64,000 nucleotides of DNA from Candidatus Nanosynbacter sp. HMT-352 (GTDB lineage: Bacteria; Patescibacteriota; Saccharimonadia; Saccharimonadales; Saccharimonadaceae), in contig NZ_CP089288.1 of the NCBI RefSeq assembly GCF_022819345.1, forward strand, positions 654,284 to 718,283. The letters run 5' to 3'. A model generated the notes under the pieces. It did no database searches. It had not been told where the DNA came from and saw nothing but the letters and a program-made list of their open reading frames with translations. Of this stretch, positions 18,647-26,335 are shown piece after piece (within the stretch, counting starts at the first letter, position 1; every line of letters begins with the position of its first letter). The position numbers were made by a program, and so were the translations under genes.

Positions 18647-19632
18647 TCCAGCACCACACACTCTTTAGCTACGGGCGGATTTCCATCAACAGAAATTGCC
18701 AGCATTTGCATATCGCAGCTTTCATATTGCGCATTTTTGGCAATGAATATTTCAGCAGAAAAACGCATTTGCTGCTGTTTTTTATTTGTAATTGCCGCCA
18801 AGCCATCGCCGAAATTGTCATTTTTCCGATATTTGACCTCTGTAAAATATAAAATATTATCTTTTTTACTAACAATATCAATTTCGCAATACCGCGTTCG
18901 CCAATTCCGTTCTATAATCTCATGACCATCGCCCACCAACCAATCTGCCGCCACTTGCTCACCTTTATCACCAATTTGACGCGTCGTGTCTTTTTGCTGG
19001 TTTTTAGATTTTCCGTCGTCAGACGCATTTTGCGAATTCACCTCAACATTAGCATATTTAGCCAACGGCGCAAAACTCAGCCGATGTAGCGGAGTTACGC
19101 CCAGATTATCAATAGCCGCTCGATGCTTCGCCACACCATAACCAACGTGTGAAGAAAAATCATATCCCGGATAAATATTATCCTGCTTCGCCATAAACTT
19201 ATCGCGAGCCACCTTAGCAATAATCGACGCCGCCGAAACGCTCGGAATCAAACCGTCGGCTTTCGCTATAATTGTTACATACTTTTCTAGCGGTGTACCC
19301 GCCAAAAAATTGACCGTCCCATCAATAATAATCTCATCAAACGTCGAGCCGTTTTTCCGACATTTCGCTTGAATTTCTTTGACTGCGCGCCGCGTAGCCA
19401 GTTTAAGCGCCTCGCTCATCCCTATTTCATCCAGCTCCTCAGCAGGAACCCAGCCCAACGCCCAAGCCGACGCTTGCTCGCGAATTTCCTCGTCAAGCAA
19501 TTCACGTCGTTTTTTGGTCAATTTTTTACTATCATCAAGCCCTTCAATTTCAGCGCCACCCAAAACCACCGCACCAATCACCAACGGTCCAGCCCACGCG
19601 CCGCGACCAACTTCATCAATTCCCAGAATCAC
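18643..19632 (-). CDS. rnhB: RNase HII fused to a YraN/UPF0102 nuclease-fold domain
   Basis: 329 residues. Residues 1-195 are RNase HII, which removes ribonucleotides from DNA: GIDEVGRGAWAGP at 4-16 gives the catalytic Asp-Glu pair, and further acidic residues occur in IIDGTVNF and AKADG. After a polar linker (about 196-212), residues 213-329 form a UPF0102 (YraN) domain with GDKGEQVAADWL, CEIDIVSKKDNILYFTEVKYR (the D...ExK endonuclease-like core). In many genomes rnhB and yraN are adjacent separate genes; here they are one frame. The 17-base overlap with the upstream VanZ-like gene indicates an operon. Confidence 0.93.
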   Translation of the reverse strand: MILGIDEVGRGAWAGPLVIGAVVLGGAEIEGLDDSKKLTKKRRELLDEEIREQASAWALGWVPAEELDEIGMSEALKLATRRAVKEIQAKCRKNGSTFDEIIIDGTVNFLAGTPLEKYVTIIAKADGLIPSVSAASIIAKVARDKFMAKQDNIYPGYDFSSHVGYGVAKHRAAIDNLGVTPLHRLSFAPLAKYANVEVNSQNASDDGKSKNQQKDTTRQIGDKGEQVAADWLVGDGHEIIERNWRTRYCEIDIVSKKDNILYFTEVKYRKNDNFGDGLAAITNKKQQQMRFSAEIFIAKNAQYESCDMQMLAISVDGNPPVAKECVVLE

Positions 19633-20113
19633 CCGACAATTTTCCCTTTTTCATCATAAAATCCACAATAATCCAGCCAATACAAACTGTTGCCGCGCCT
19701 AATGTATTCGCTAGAATATCCCAATTCGTGTCGTCTAATTTTATACTCGCCAAACCCGCCTTGACCATAAATAATTCCGCCAATTCGTTAATGCAACCTA
19801 ACGCCGAAACTAAAGCAAAAACTGAAAATGCCGTCACCAGCCAATGCGCCCGCCATTTCATCGACGAAACCAAATACACCCAGAATAGCCCCGTAAATAG
19901 TCCGCCACCCACAAAATGCGTCGTAAAACTAGTGTCCTGTCCGTCAATTAACGGCGACGGCAAATACCAAGATATGAAAAACAACAAACACGCTACGTAA
20001 AGTAGCCAGCGATATTTTTGCTCACAATCAAAGCCGTTTCTTCTCAAAACGTAAGGCGTCGCCACAGCCAAAGTCGTCGGAACAAGGACGGATATATAAT
20101 GAAATATTGCCAT
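19616..20113 (-). CDS. VanZ-like membrane protein
   Basis: 165 residues with four to five hydrophobic helices. The pattern DTSFTTHFVGGGLFTGLFWVY and CINELAELFMVKAGLASIKLDDTNWDILANTLGA matches the VanZ/teicoplanin-resistance-like family (conserved helix followed by D..D...N..G). The molecular role of the family is unclear. Leaderless geometry: TATAAT at 20120-20125 (minus strand), six bases, ATG. The gene overlaps rnhB-yraN by 17 bases. Confidence 0.75.
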   Translation of the reverse strand: MAIFHYISVLVPTTLAVATPYVLRRNGFDCEQKYRWLLYVACLLFFISWYLPSPLIDGQDTSFTTHFVGGGLFTGLFWVYLVSSMKWRAHWLVTAFSVFALVSALGCINELAELFMVKAGLASIKLDDTNWDILANTLGAATVCIGWIIVDFMMKKGKLSGDSGN

Positions 20114-20130
20114 ATTGAGATTATAACATG

Positions 20131-20163
20131 AGAAAACCGCCTCAGATTAAGAGACGGTTTTAA
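20131..20163 (-). terminator. Terminator of rplS
   Basis: AAAACCG-CTC pairs with GAG-CGGTTTT (one C/A mismatch) around loop AGATTAA. The flanking A and T runs make it functional in either direction. It stands between the rplS stop and the VanZ-gene promoter. Confidence 0.8.
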
Positions 20164-20181
20164 CGATTAACCAATTGATAA

Positions 20182-20703
20182 TTACGCGTCTTTATGGCGA
20201 GCCGCAACTTCAGCAGCCTTAGCGTCAAGTTCAGCCTGAGCGGCATCTTTTTCAGCTTGTTTTGCAGCAGCAGCCTGAGCAGCTTCTTCCTTCAAGCGTT
20301 CAGCTTCTGCTTCCGCCTTAACGTCATGAATGTCATTGACGGCGGCGCGATCGAAATTCTTAGCCGTCAAGCGAGCTGACTTACCGCTACGCTGGCGAAG
20401 GAAGCTTAAGAACTTGCGACGAACCTTAGCACGACGAACAATCTCAATCTTCTCAATCAGTGGACTGTGCATCAAAAATGACTTTTCAACGCCAACGCCT
20501 GAAGCGATCTTTCGAACCGTAATGCGTGATGTGTGTGATTTTTTATTGTCGGTACGGATAACAACACCCTCGAACATCTGAATACGCTCTTTGTTGCCTT
20601 CCTTAATTTTCTGGTAAACGCGAACTGTGTCACCACTGCGAGCATCGACAACTGCTTGCTTTTTTTGTGCTTGGTTGATTTTGTCAATCAATTGAAAACT
20701 CAT
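20182..20703 (-). CDS. rplS: Ribosomal protein L19 with C-terminal extension
   Basis: L19 sits at the 30S-50S interface. Residues 1-115 match L19, including GDTVRVYQKIKEGNKERIQMFEGVVI and the basic RRAKVRRKFLSFLRQRSGKSAR. Family members are usually about 115 residues. This one has 173 because of a 55-60 residue tail made of Ala, Glu, Lys and Asp, predicted as one charged helix. A structured leader precedes it (20704-20830). It appears to be monocistronic, with a terminator at 20131-20163. Confidence 0.96.
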   Translation of the reverse strand: MSFQLIDKINQAQKKQAVVDARSGDTVRVYQKIKEGNKERIQMFEGVVIRTDNKKSHTSRITVRKIASGVGVEKSFLMHSPLIEKIEIVRRAKVRRKFLSFLRQRSGKSARLTAKNFDRAAVNDIHDVKAEAEAERLKEEAAQAAAAKQAEKDAAQAELDAKAAEVAARHKDA

Positions 20704-20830
20704 AATTTTTTCCTATCTTCCGAACTCGCTCCGACTGGCCACGCAGTTGTACTTCTGCGGCTCCACGTCAAACAAGGCTCGAATATTTAACTCTCGTACA
20801 ATTACATAAGATAATAACACAAATCTAAAG
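20704..20830 (-). promoter_or_regulatory. Putative structured leader of rplS
   Basis: About 100 bases precede the ATG. On the minus strand CGCAG (20742-20746) and CTGCG (20755-20759) form a hairpin inside longer GC-rich pairings (GGAGCC and GGCC-GGAG regions). Ribosomal-protein leaders, including L19 leaders, are known in other bacteria, so autoregulation is plausible. No exact match to a known motif was established. Confidence 0.4.
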
Positions 20831-20867
20831 AAATATCAATTAAATAAAATTGGAGTATAATATAGTT

Positions 20868-22001
20868 ATGGATTACAATAAATTAGCACTCGAACTACAC
20901 GAAAAATACAAAGGTAAAATTACGACTAGCCTCAGAGATAAAGAAGAGCTTAATCGCGACAAACTTAGCGCCTATTACAGCCCTGGCGTCGGCGCAGTCA
21001 GCCAAGCAATTGCCGAAAATCCAGCCGATTTACCAAAATACACTTGGACAAACAATCTAGTCGCCGTAATCTCAGACGGCTCAGCAATTTTGGGCTTAGG
21101 CAATTTGGGACCAAAAGCCGCCATGCCAGTTATGGAAGGAAAAGCTTTGCTATTTAAGCATTTTGCCGATGTCGACGCCGTGCCAATTGTATTAGACGTT
21201 CACGAGCCAGAAGAAATCATTGCCACAGTTAAAGCCATTGCGCCAAGTTTCGGCGCCATCAACCTCGAAGACATCGCCGCACCAAAATGCTTTGAAATTG
21301 AAGAGCGATTGAAGGCAGAATTAGATATTCCAGTCTTCCACGACGATCAACACGGCACAGCTGTCGTTGTGTTGGCGGGCTTAATTAACGCCGCCAAATT
21401 GACAGGACGAAACCTGGCAGATTGCAAATTCGTAGTCATCGGCGCGGGCGCAGCTGGCACAGCAATCATCAAATTGTTAAATCTTTACGGAGCAAAAAAC
21501 ATCGTGGCGGTGGATAGCCGAGGAATTGTCGGAAAATCACGCACAGACTTGAACACTGAAAAAACCGCGCTATTGGAATATGTCGACGCATCACAATCTG
21601 GCTCAATTGAAGACGCCATCACTGACGCAGACGTATTCATCGGCGTATCGCGCGCAGGACTTCTCACTCCAGAATTAGTCAAAAAAATGGCGAAAGATCC
21701 AATCGTATTCGCGCTAGCAAATCCTGTTCCAGAGATTATGCCAGATGTCGCCAAAGAAGCCGGCGTCGCAATCATCGGCACGGGTCGTAGCGACTTCCCA
21801 AACCAAGTCAACAATTCCCTGGCCTTCCCTGGAATTTTCCGCGGCGCATTAGATCACGGAGTTAAGAAAATCACCGATCAGCACAAATTGGCGGCCGCTG
21901 AAGCGCTAGCCAACCTGGTCGAAAACCCAACCGTCGACAAAGTCGTCCCAACCGCATTTGACGAGGGTGTTGTTGAAGCTGTCGCGAATGTAATTAGATG
22001 A
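20868..22001 (+). CDS. Malic enzyme (malate to pyruvate, oxidative decarboxylation)
   Basis: 377 residues. The malic N-terminal domain has [13 protein letters not shown] and the catalytic region [17 protein letters not shown] and [24 protein letters not shown] marks the metal site and start of the NAD(P)-binding domain, whose Rossmann motif is [16 protein letters not shown]. An upstream in-frame TTG exists, but TATAAT at 20856-20861 lies inside that extension and exactly six bases before the ATG at 20868, which fixes the start. The cofactor (NAD or NADP) is not decided. It ends two bases from the convergent gene at 22004. Confidence 0.94.
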   Translation: MDYNKLALELHEKYKGKITTSLRDKEELNRDKLSAYYSPGVGAVSQAIAENPADLPKYTWTNNLVAVISDGSAILGLGNLGPKAAMPVMEGKALLFKHFADVDAVPIVLDVHEPEEIIATVKAIAPSFGAINLEDIAAPKCFEIEERLKAELDIPVFHDDQHGTAVVVLAGLINAAKLTGRNLADCKFVVIGAGAAGTAIIKLLNLYGAKNIVAVDSRGIVGKSRTDLNTEKTALLEYVDASQSGSIEDAITDADVFIGVSRAGLLTPELVKKMAKDPIVFALANPVPEIMPDVAKEAGVAIIGTGRSDFPNQVNNSLAFPGIFRGALDHGVKKITDQHKLAAAEALANLVENPTVDKVVPTAFDEGVVEAVANVIR

Positions 22002-22003
22002 CC

Positions 22004-23575
22004 CTAAGCACCGGCACCGTACTTAGCTGCATCACGAGAGTCGCCATCTATGAATAGAGCTACTAACGACTCCTGATTTTGTTTGTCACAAGCCCCCAAA
22101 AATAACACCATTTCAGTCACTCCAGCTTTCTGAAGAGATTTTTTAGTCTCACTTTCATCGGGCATATCCTCAACGCTGACTTTTGACACATAAACCCTCT
22201 TGGCGTTATGCGTTTGTTCTTTCCAGGCGTAAATTATAAACGGATAAAGCTCTTTTAATCTATTATTTAAGCCAACTGGCAAACCGACAGACTTATCTTC
22301 TGAAGTTGCCACGCATTTGGCGGCCATAATTAATTTATCCTTAATAATGGGCAGAATACTCCGTTTCTTCTCGTCGTTTTCGTATCCAGTCATTTTATGC
22401 TCGACCTTTTTAGCCTCTTCAGTGCGCGCGTCAATTACTGCGACTACAGTACCGTCACCACCACGCTCAACATGCAGTACATCTACAATAGAATCTTCTT
22501 TAAGCCACGGAAACGTCTCGCTATCAAGCGCCACAACATCTCCCGCCTTTAGTCCAATTTCTATCAACTGAGGGCTGCTTTCTTCGATTGTCAGCTTCGG
22601 TTTATTCGACCTTTTTCTCTTAGCGACTTTTTTCAAAGACCTACTCGCAATTTCACCCGTCACTTCGTAGGTTCTGAATTTTTCAGAAAGAACCTTTAGC
22701 TCGCCTTCTAGAATTGACCCCATTTTCTCTTCCGCCACAGATTTAGCAAGAGTCTGTGCATTCAGGCAATTTTCCTCAAATACAATTTCAGCATATTCAC
22801 GAGCCAACAGCTCCTCGTCCAGATCTCTCATCCTGCCTACACAGTCGAGCATGGCTTTTACCAACTCCAGATCTCTTTCGTAATTAAAGAAGGCTTCAAC
22901 GCGCTCCATACGCACATCACTCTCGCCTCCGAGCATCGCCTCAAGCTCATCAGCTTTAAGTATTGAAAAATTTGTCAATAGCTCAACCAAGTGATGTGTC
23001 TTTTCGCGAACTGGATCGTATTCGGGTCGACTTATTCCAAATTCTACAGACGAAGAAGTGCTGTCTTTTCTATAAATCCCATCAATCACAGATCTCTTAG
23101 TCTCTAATGTGAGTTGTATATATTCATAATCGGCATCATCTCGTCTGAGATTGTTATTCTTCTGAAATTTCTTTACTGTAGGAATTTTATATCCTTTAAG
23201 ATTGCAATACTTCGGAACATTAACTTCCGCTATTTTAGCGGGAAAAATTTTATCTAACGACGATATGAAAGCATCGAGCGAGGTTTTATATTCCTTATTA
23301 AACTCTTCTTTCAATCGAGAACTCACTTCATCAAAATCGTAGCGAACATCCAAATACTCGGGAGACTGATCGTACACATCCCTAGCCTGCTTAAGAGTAT
23401 CGATTACAGGCTTATATTTCTCAACCAAATCCTTAAACATAGATGAGTCTTTAGGAACATCTTCATATATATATTCAAGGAAATTGATAACAGTATCGAA
23501 AATTTCACAGACAGAGTCTTTCTCAGACTCTGAAGGTTCACTATCGTAATAAGAGTGTTCCGGAATTTCGCTCAT
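22004..23575 (-). CDS. Large uncharacterised cytoplasmic protein
   Basis: 523 residues, unrecognised. The first 340 residues are charged and helical (many E, K, D, L; coiled-coil-like around 40-110 and 215-310), then a basic stretch (KKVAKRKRSNKPK) near 315-327. The C-terminal part is more globular (about 340-523) with beta-like segments such as GLKAGDVVALDSETFPWLKEDS and GTVVAVIDART. No signal peptide or membrane helix was seen. TAAAAT lies eight bases before the ATG. It is followed tail-to-tail by malic enzyme and preceded by the pilB operon end. Confidence 0.7.
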   Translation of the reverse strand: MSEIPEHSYYDSEPSESEKDSVCEIFDTVINFLEYIYEDVPKDSSMFKDLVEKYKPVIDTLKQARDVYDQSPEYLDVRYDFDEVSSRLKEEFNKEYKTSLDAFISSLDKIFPAKIAEVNVPKYCNLKGYKIPTVKKFQKNNNLRRDDADYEYIQLTLETKRSVIDGIYRKDSTSSSVEFGISRPEYDPVREKTHHLVELLTNFSILKADELEAMLGGESDVRMERVEAFFNYERDLELVKAMLDCVGRMRDLDEELLAREYAEIVFEENCLNAQTLAKSVAEEKMGSILEGELKVLSEKFRTYEVTGEIASRSLKKVAKRKRSNKPKLTIEESSPQLIEIGLKAGDVVALDSETFPWLKEDSIVDVLHVERGGDGTVVAVIDARTEEAKKVEHKMTGYENDEKKRSILPIIKDKLIMAAKCVATSEDKSVGLPVGLNNRLKELYPFIIYAWKEQTHNAKRVYVSKVSVEDMPDESETKKSLQKAGVTEMVLFLGACDKQNQESLVALFIDGDSRDAAKYGAGA

Positions 23576-23612
23576 AAACTGATATTTTATCAGTTTATGG
23601 CTATAAAGTCAA

Positions 23613-25235
23613 TTATATTACTCTGTTAACTTCTTCTAGTGTTGTTTCGCCACGAAGAGCCGCCAACACGCCAGCCTGAAGCAACGTCACCATACCATCT
23701 TCTTTTGCAGCCTTTTCAATCGCTTCCGTATGAACATCCTCAACATCGCCGCGCAAGAATTTCTGAATATTCTCGCTCACGACCAGTTGTTCCATTACTG
23801 GAATTCGCCCCTTATAGCCAAACGGAACGTCGTCCGTTGGCACCGCACGCCAAAGCTTAAACGTATCCAAATCTGGGCAATCAACATTCTCTGGCAAATC
23901 CTTCAAAACTTCTTTTACCCACTTACGAGTCGCCTCATCTGGCTCATATTCTTCCTTGCTATCATCCCACAATCTCCTCACCAGTCGCTGGGCAATCACC
24001 AGCCGAACCGCCGAGCTAAAAATCGGATTTTGCCCAATCATATCGATCATACGACTAAACGCCGCCGCAGTTGAATTAGCGTGAAAGCTGGACAGCACCA
24101 AGTGCCCCGTAATTGAAGCTTGAATCGCAGTCTTCGCAGTTTCATTGTCGCGAATCTCACCGACCATCACCACATCTGGGTCAAGACGCAAAACACTACG
24201 CAAACCATCAGCAAACCTCTGTCCATTCGTCGTATCAATCGGAATCTGAGCAATCCCAGGAATCGTATTTTCTACAGGATCCTCCAGTGTGATAATCTTT
24301 CGGTCTGGCGTATTAAGAGCATTAAGAATGCTATATAACGTTGTGGATTTTCCCGAACCAGTCGGACCAACCATCAACAACATCCCGCGCGGATGAGAAA
24401 CAACTTCATCAATTTGCTTGCGCTCTTTCTTTGAAATGCTCAAGAGATCCAAATTTAACATTGACTCATCGAAATTGAACAATCGAAGCACCAAGTCCAA
24501 GCCATACACCGTCATCACAGCTTCCACGCGCAAATTCAGCACATGCGATGCGCCATCTCTATGAATTTCCTGCTGCATATGCCCAGATTGAGGCTCTCTG
24601 GAAGCGGTAGAAATATTCGCACGCGACGCCAAAGTCGCCATAATCACTCGATACCTATCCCTGCCAAGTTCCGCCACCGTATGCAAAGCTCCGTCAACAC
24701 GCATACGAATTCGAATCGATTCGCGCTGATTTTCGATGTGAATATCCGACGCGCCCAACAAATCCGCTTGGTCAATCAAATAGTTAAACACATCATTCGT
24801 ACCCACGGAAGCCAAAGTCTGCGTAACCTGCGCCAGAGTATCGCTATCACCTTCCTTGGCAATTTCGATGTTATCGTAGATCACCTTTTTTGGCGGATCA
24901 AACCTGAGCATAATTGATCGAAACGCCGAACCAGAGATTAAGAAAAAGAAGATTCGCTTGCCATTTTCAACGTATTGGCTTTGCATTTTCTTCATCAACG
25001 ACTCAGAAGTTTGCGATGTAACGCCAAATCGATAAGACTGATCTTCCTCATTAAAGGCTAACGGAACCAGCCGACCCTTATACATTTCTTCTATCGTCAA
25101 AACACCCTTAAGCAAAGGTAAAGTCTCTTCAAATTCCCGCCCATCAAGATATTGAAGTCCTAAAATTGACGCTCGACGACGAGTAGCTTCCTCATCTTGC
25201 TCACGGCGTCGCGCCTGAATTTTATCTTCGTCCAT
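23613..25235 (-). CDS. pilB: Type IV pilus assembly / type II secretion ATPase (PilB/GspE family)
   Basis: A hexameric ATPase that powers pilin polymerisation. 540 residues: N-terminal T2SSE domain (about 20-130), an N2 domain with ASDIHIE near 157, Walker A GPTGSGKST near 292, Asp box ITLEDPVE, Walker B MVGEIRD near 357 and His box GHLVLSSFHANS near 380. The CxxC...CxxC zinc site usual after RLVR is absent: the sequence reads RLVRRLWDDSKE and RAVPTDDVPFGYKGR. Leaderless geometry: TATAAT (minus strand 25242-25247), six bases, ATG. No other pilus gene is adjacent. Confidence 0.93.
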   Translation of the reverse strand: MDEDKIQARRREQDEEATRRRASILGLQYLDGREFEETLPLLKGVLTIEEMYKGRLVPLAFNEEDQSYRFGVTSQTSESLMKKMQSQYVENGKRIFFFLISGSAFRSIMLRFDPPKKVIYDNIEIAKEGDSDTLAQVTQTLASVGTNDVFNYLIDQADLLGASDIHIENQRESIRIRMRVDGALHTVAELGRDRYRVIMATLASRANISTASREPQSGHMQQEIHRDGASHVLNLRVEAVMTVYGLDLVLRLFNFDESMLNLDLLSISKKERKQIDEVVSHPRGMLLMVGPTGSGKSTTLYSILNALNTPDRKIITLEDPVENTIPGIAQIPIDTTNGQRFADGLRSVLRLDPDVVMVGEIRDNETAKTAIQASITGHLVLSSFHANSTAAAFSRMIDMIGQNPIFSSAVRLVIAQRLVRRLWDDSKEEYEPDEATRKWVKEVLKDLPENVDCPDLDTFKLWRAVPTDDVPFGYKGRIPVMEQLVVSENIQKFLRGDVEDVHTEAIEKAAKEDGMVTLLQAGVLAALRGETTLEEVNRVI

Positions 25236-25286
25236 ATGAAAATTATACCAAAAAGCTTACGGTTTTACGAGTGATATAATAGTAAT

Positions 25287-25847
25287 ATGAATCCAGAAAT
25301 TACTCTGTTAGTCCACAATATTCGCTCAACGCATAATGTTGGGGCAATTTTCCGCACGGCCGAAGGATTTGGCGTAAAAAAGATTATTCTTAGTGGCTAC
25401 ACGCCGTATCCAGAATTGAGTTTATGTAGCAAGGCGCCTGCTTGTGCGCTTGTCGATGGAGAAATTCGATCTGAAGATCCTCGCCTGCCGCATATTCGCG
25501 AAAAAATCACCAGCCAAATTCATAAAACAGCCTTAGGCGCGGAGAGTTTGGTGCCATTTGAGTTTTATGAAGATATCAACGATTGGATTAAAGAAAATCA
25601 GCGAACAGAAAACTTGCCAATTATCGCGCTGGAGCAATCGAAAGATAGTGTGATGTTGCCAGAATTTCAGCCGCCTGAAAAATTTGCGCTGCTACTCGGA
25701 GAAGAAGTCCACGGAATCACGCCGGAGCTTTTGGATAACTGCGATTTCACCGTAGAAATCCCGATGTTCGGTCAAAAAGAATCATTCAACGTGTCGGTCG
25801 CAACAGGAATTGCGCTATTTGGACTGATTTTCCCGAGAACGAAATAA
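25287..25847 (+). CDS. SpoU/TrmH-family RNA 2'-O-methyltransferase
   Basis: 186 residues with the three SPOUT motifs: NIRSTHNVGAIFRTAEGFG near 12-30, FALLLGEEVHGI near 130-141 and PMFGQKESFNVSVATGIALF near 157-176. It methylates ribose in tRNA or rRNA using SAM; the target is unknown. Leaderless: extended TG-A-TATAAT at 25275-25280, six bases, ATG. It is divergent from pilB. Confidence 0.9.
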   Translation: MNPEITLLVHNIRSTHNVGAIFRTAEGFGVKKIILSGYTPYPELSLCSKAPACALVDGEIRSEDPRLPHIREKITSQIHKTALGAESLVPFEFYEDINDWIKENQRTENLPIIALEQSKDSVMLPEFQPPEKFALLLGEEVHGITPELLDNCDFTVEIPMFGQKESFNVSVATGIALFGLIFPRTK

Positions 25848-25885
25848 TCTCAACAACACATAAATAAATTCCTCAAGTCTGCTTA

Positions 25886-25914
25886 TTGACTTTATTAACT
25901 ATATGTGTTATATT
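25886..25914 (+). promoter_or_regulatory. Full-consensus promoter of orphan gene 25979-26272
   Basis: TTGACT at 25886-25891, 17-base spacer, TATATT at 25909-25914 with TGT directly before it (extended -10). Confidence 0.8.
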
Positions 25915-25920
25915 TGTATG

Positions 25921-25978
25921 AGCTTTCTTTGAAATCCCTCAGAGAAAGTAGTCCCTACAGAAAAGAGAAGGAGAAGAG
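25921..25978 (+). promoter_or_regulatory. Structured leader with hairpin and Shine-Dalgarno
   Basis: CTTTCTTTGA (25923-25932) pairs with TCAGAGAAAG (25939-25948; one T-G pair) around AATCCC. A small GTAG/CTAC hairpin follows, then GAAGGAG about six bases before the ATG. Confidence 0.65.
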
Positions 25979-26272
25979 ATGTCATTTGACAACATCTTCT
26001 TAGTAGCAATACTGGCAACCATGTACATCGCGTGGTACGCCTATGCATCACCTTCGGGCGTTAGTCTAAAGGCACATACGCTAGCCATCGCCTCAGCGGC
26101 ATGGCTGTTACTTTTCTTCGCCTACTACATGGTGGAGGAATCGCCTCATCGCCCAACACACCACACGGCAGTGATATACATATATTGCTGTGTGATGGCT
26201 CTCACATACACAATCCTTTATCACAAGGGCTGTATTGAAGAGCACAAAAAACTGCGGGACAAGTCCCGCTGA
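25979..26272 (+). CDS. Orphan small membrane protein, strongly promoted single-gene unit
   Basis: 97 residues with three hydrophobic segments (about 5-24, 34-54, 62-82) and a His-rich short loop (PHRPTHH). The tail is charged and cytoplasmic-looking (EEHKKLRDKSR). I do not recognise it. The gene stands alone between the SpoU methylase and the convergent dnaE. It has a consensus promoter, a hairpin leader and a strong ribosome site. The coding DNA contains paired arms such as AGCCAT/ATGGCT (26083-26106, with inner CGC/GCG) and GCGGGAC/GTCCCGC just before the stop. It is grouped with the orphan genes at 18087, 41915 and 45292. Confidence 0.75.
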   Translation: MSFDNIFLVAILATMYIAWYAYASPSGVSLKAHTLAIASAAWLLLFFAYYMVEESPHRPTHHTAVIYIYCCVMALTYTILYHKGCIEEHKKLRDKSR

Positions 26273-26335
26273 CAGATAGTTAGCCCGCCAGAGCAACCGG
26301 CTCCGGCCGAGGCCTCTGTCAGCGGGCTAACTATC
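26254..26335 (+). repeat. Interleaved perfect inverted repeats (pseudoknot-like) at the 3' end
   Basis: Arm A CCCGCTGACAGA (26265-26276) pairs with A' TCTGTCAGCGGG (26315-26326). Arm B GATAGTTAGCCCGC (26275-26288) pairs with B' GCGGGCTAACTATC (26322-26335). The order A-B-A'-B' means they are either mutually exclusive or form a pseudoknot. A third hairpin, GCGGGAC/GTCCCGC (26254-26269), competes with A. B' reaches the dnaE stop codon. Confidence 0.8.
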
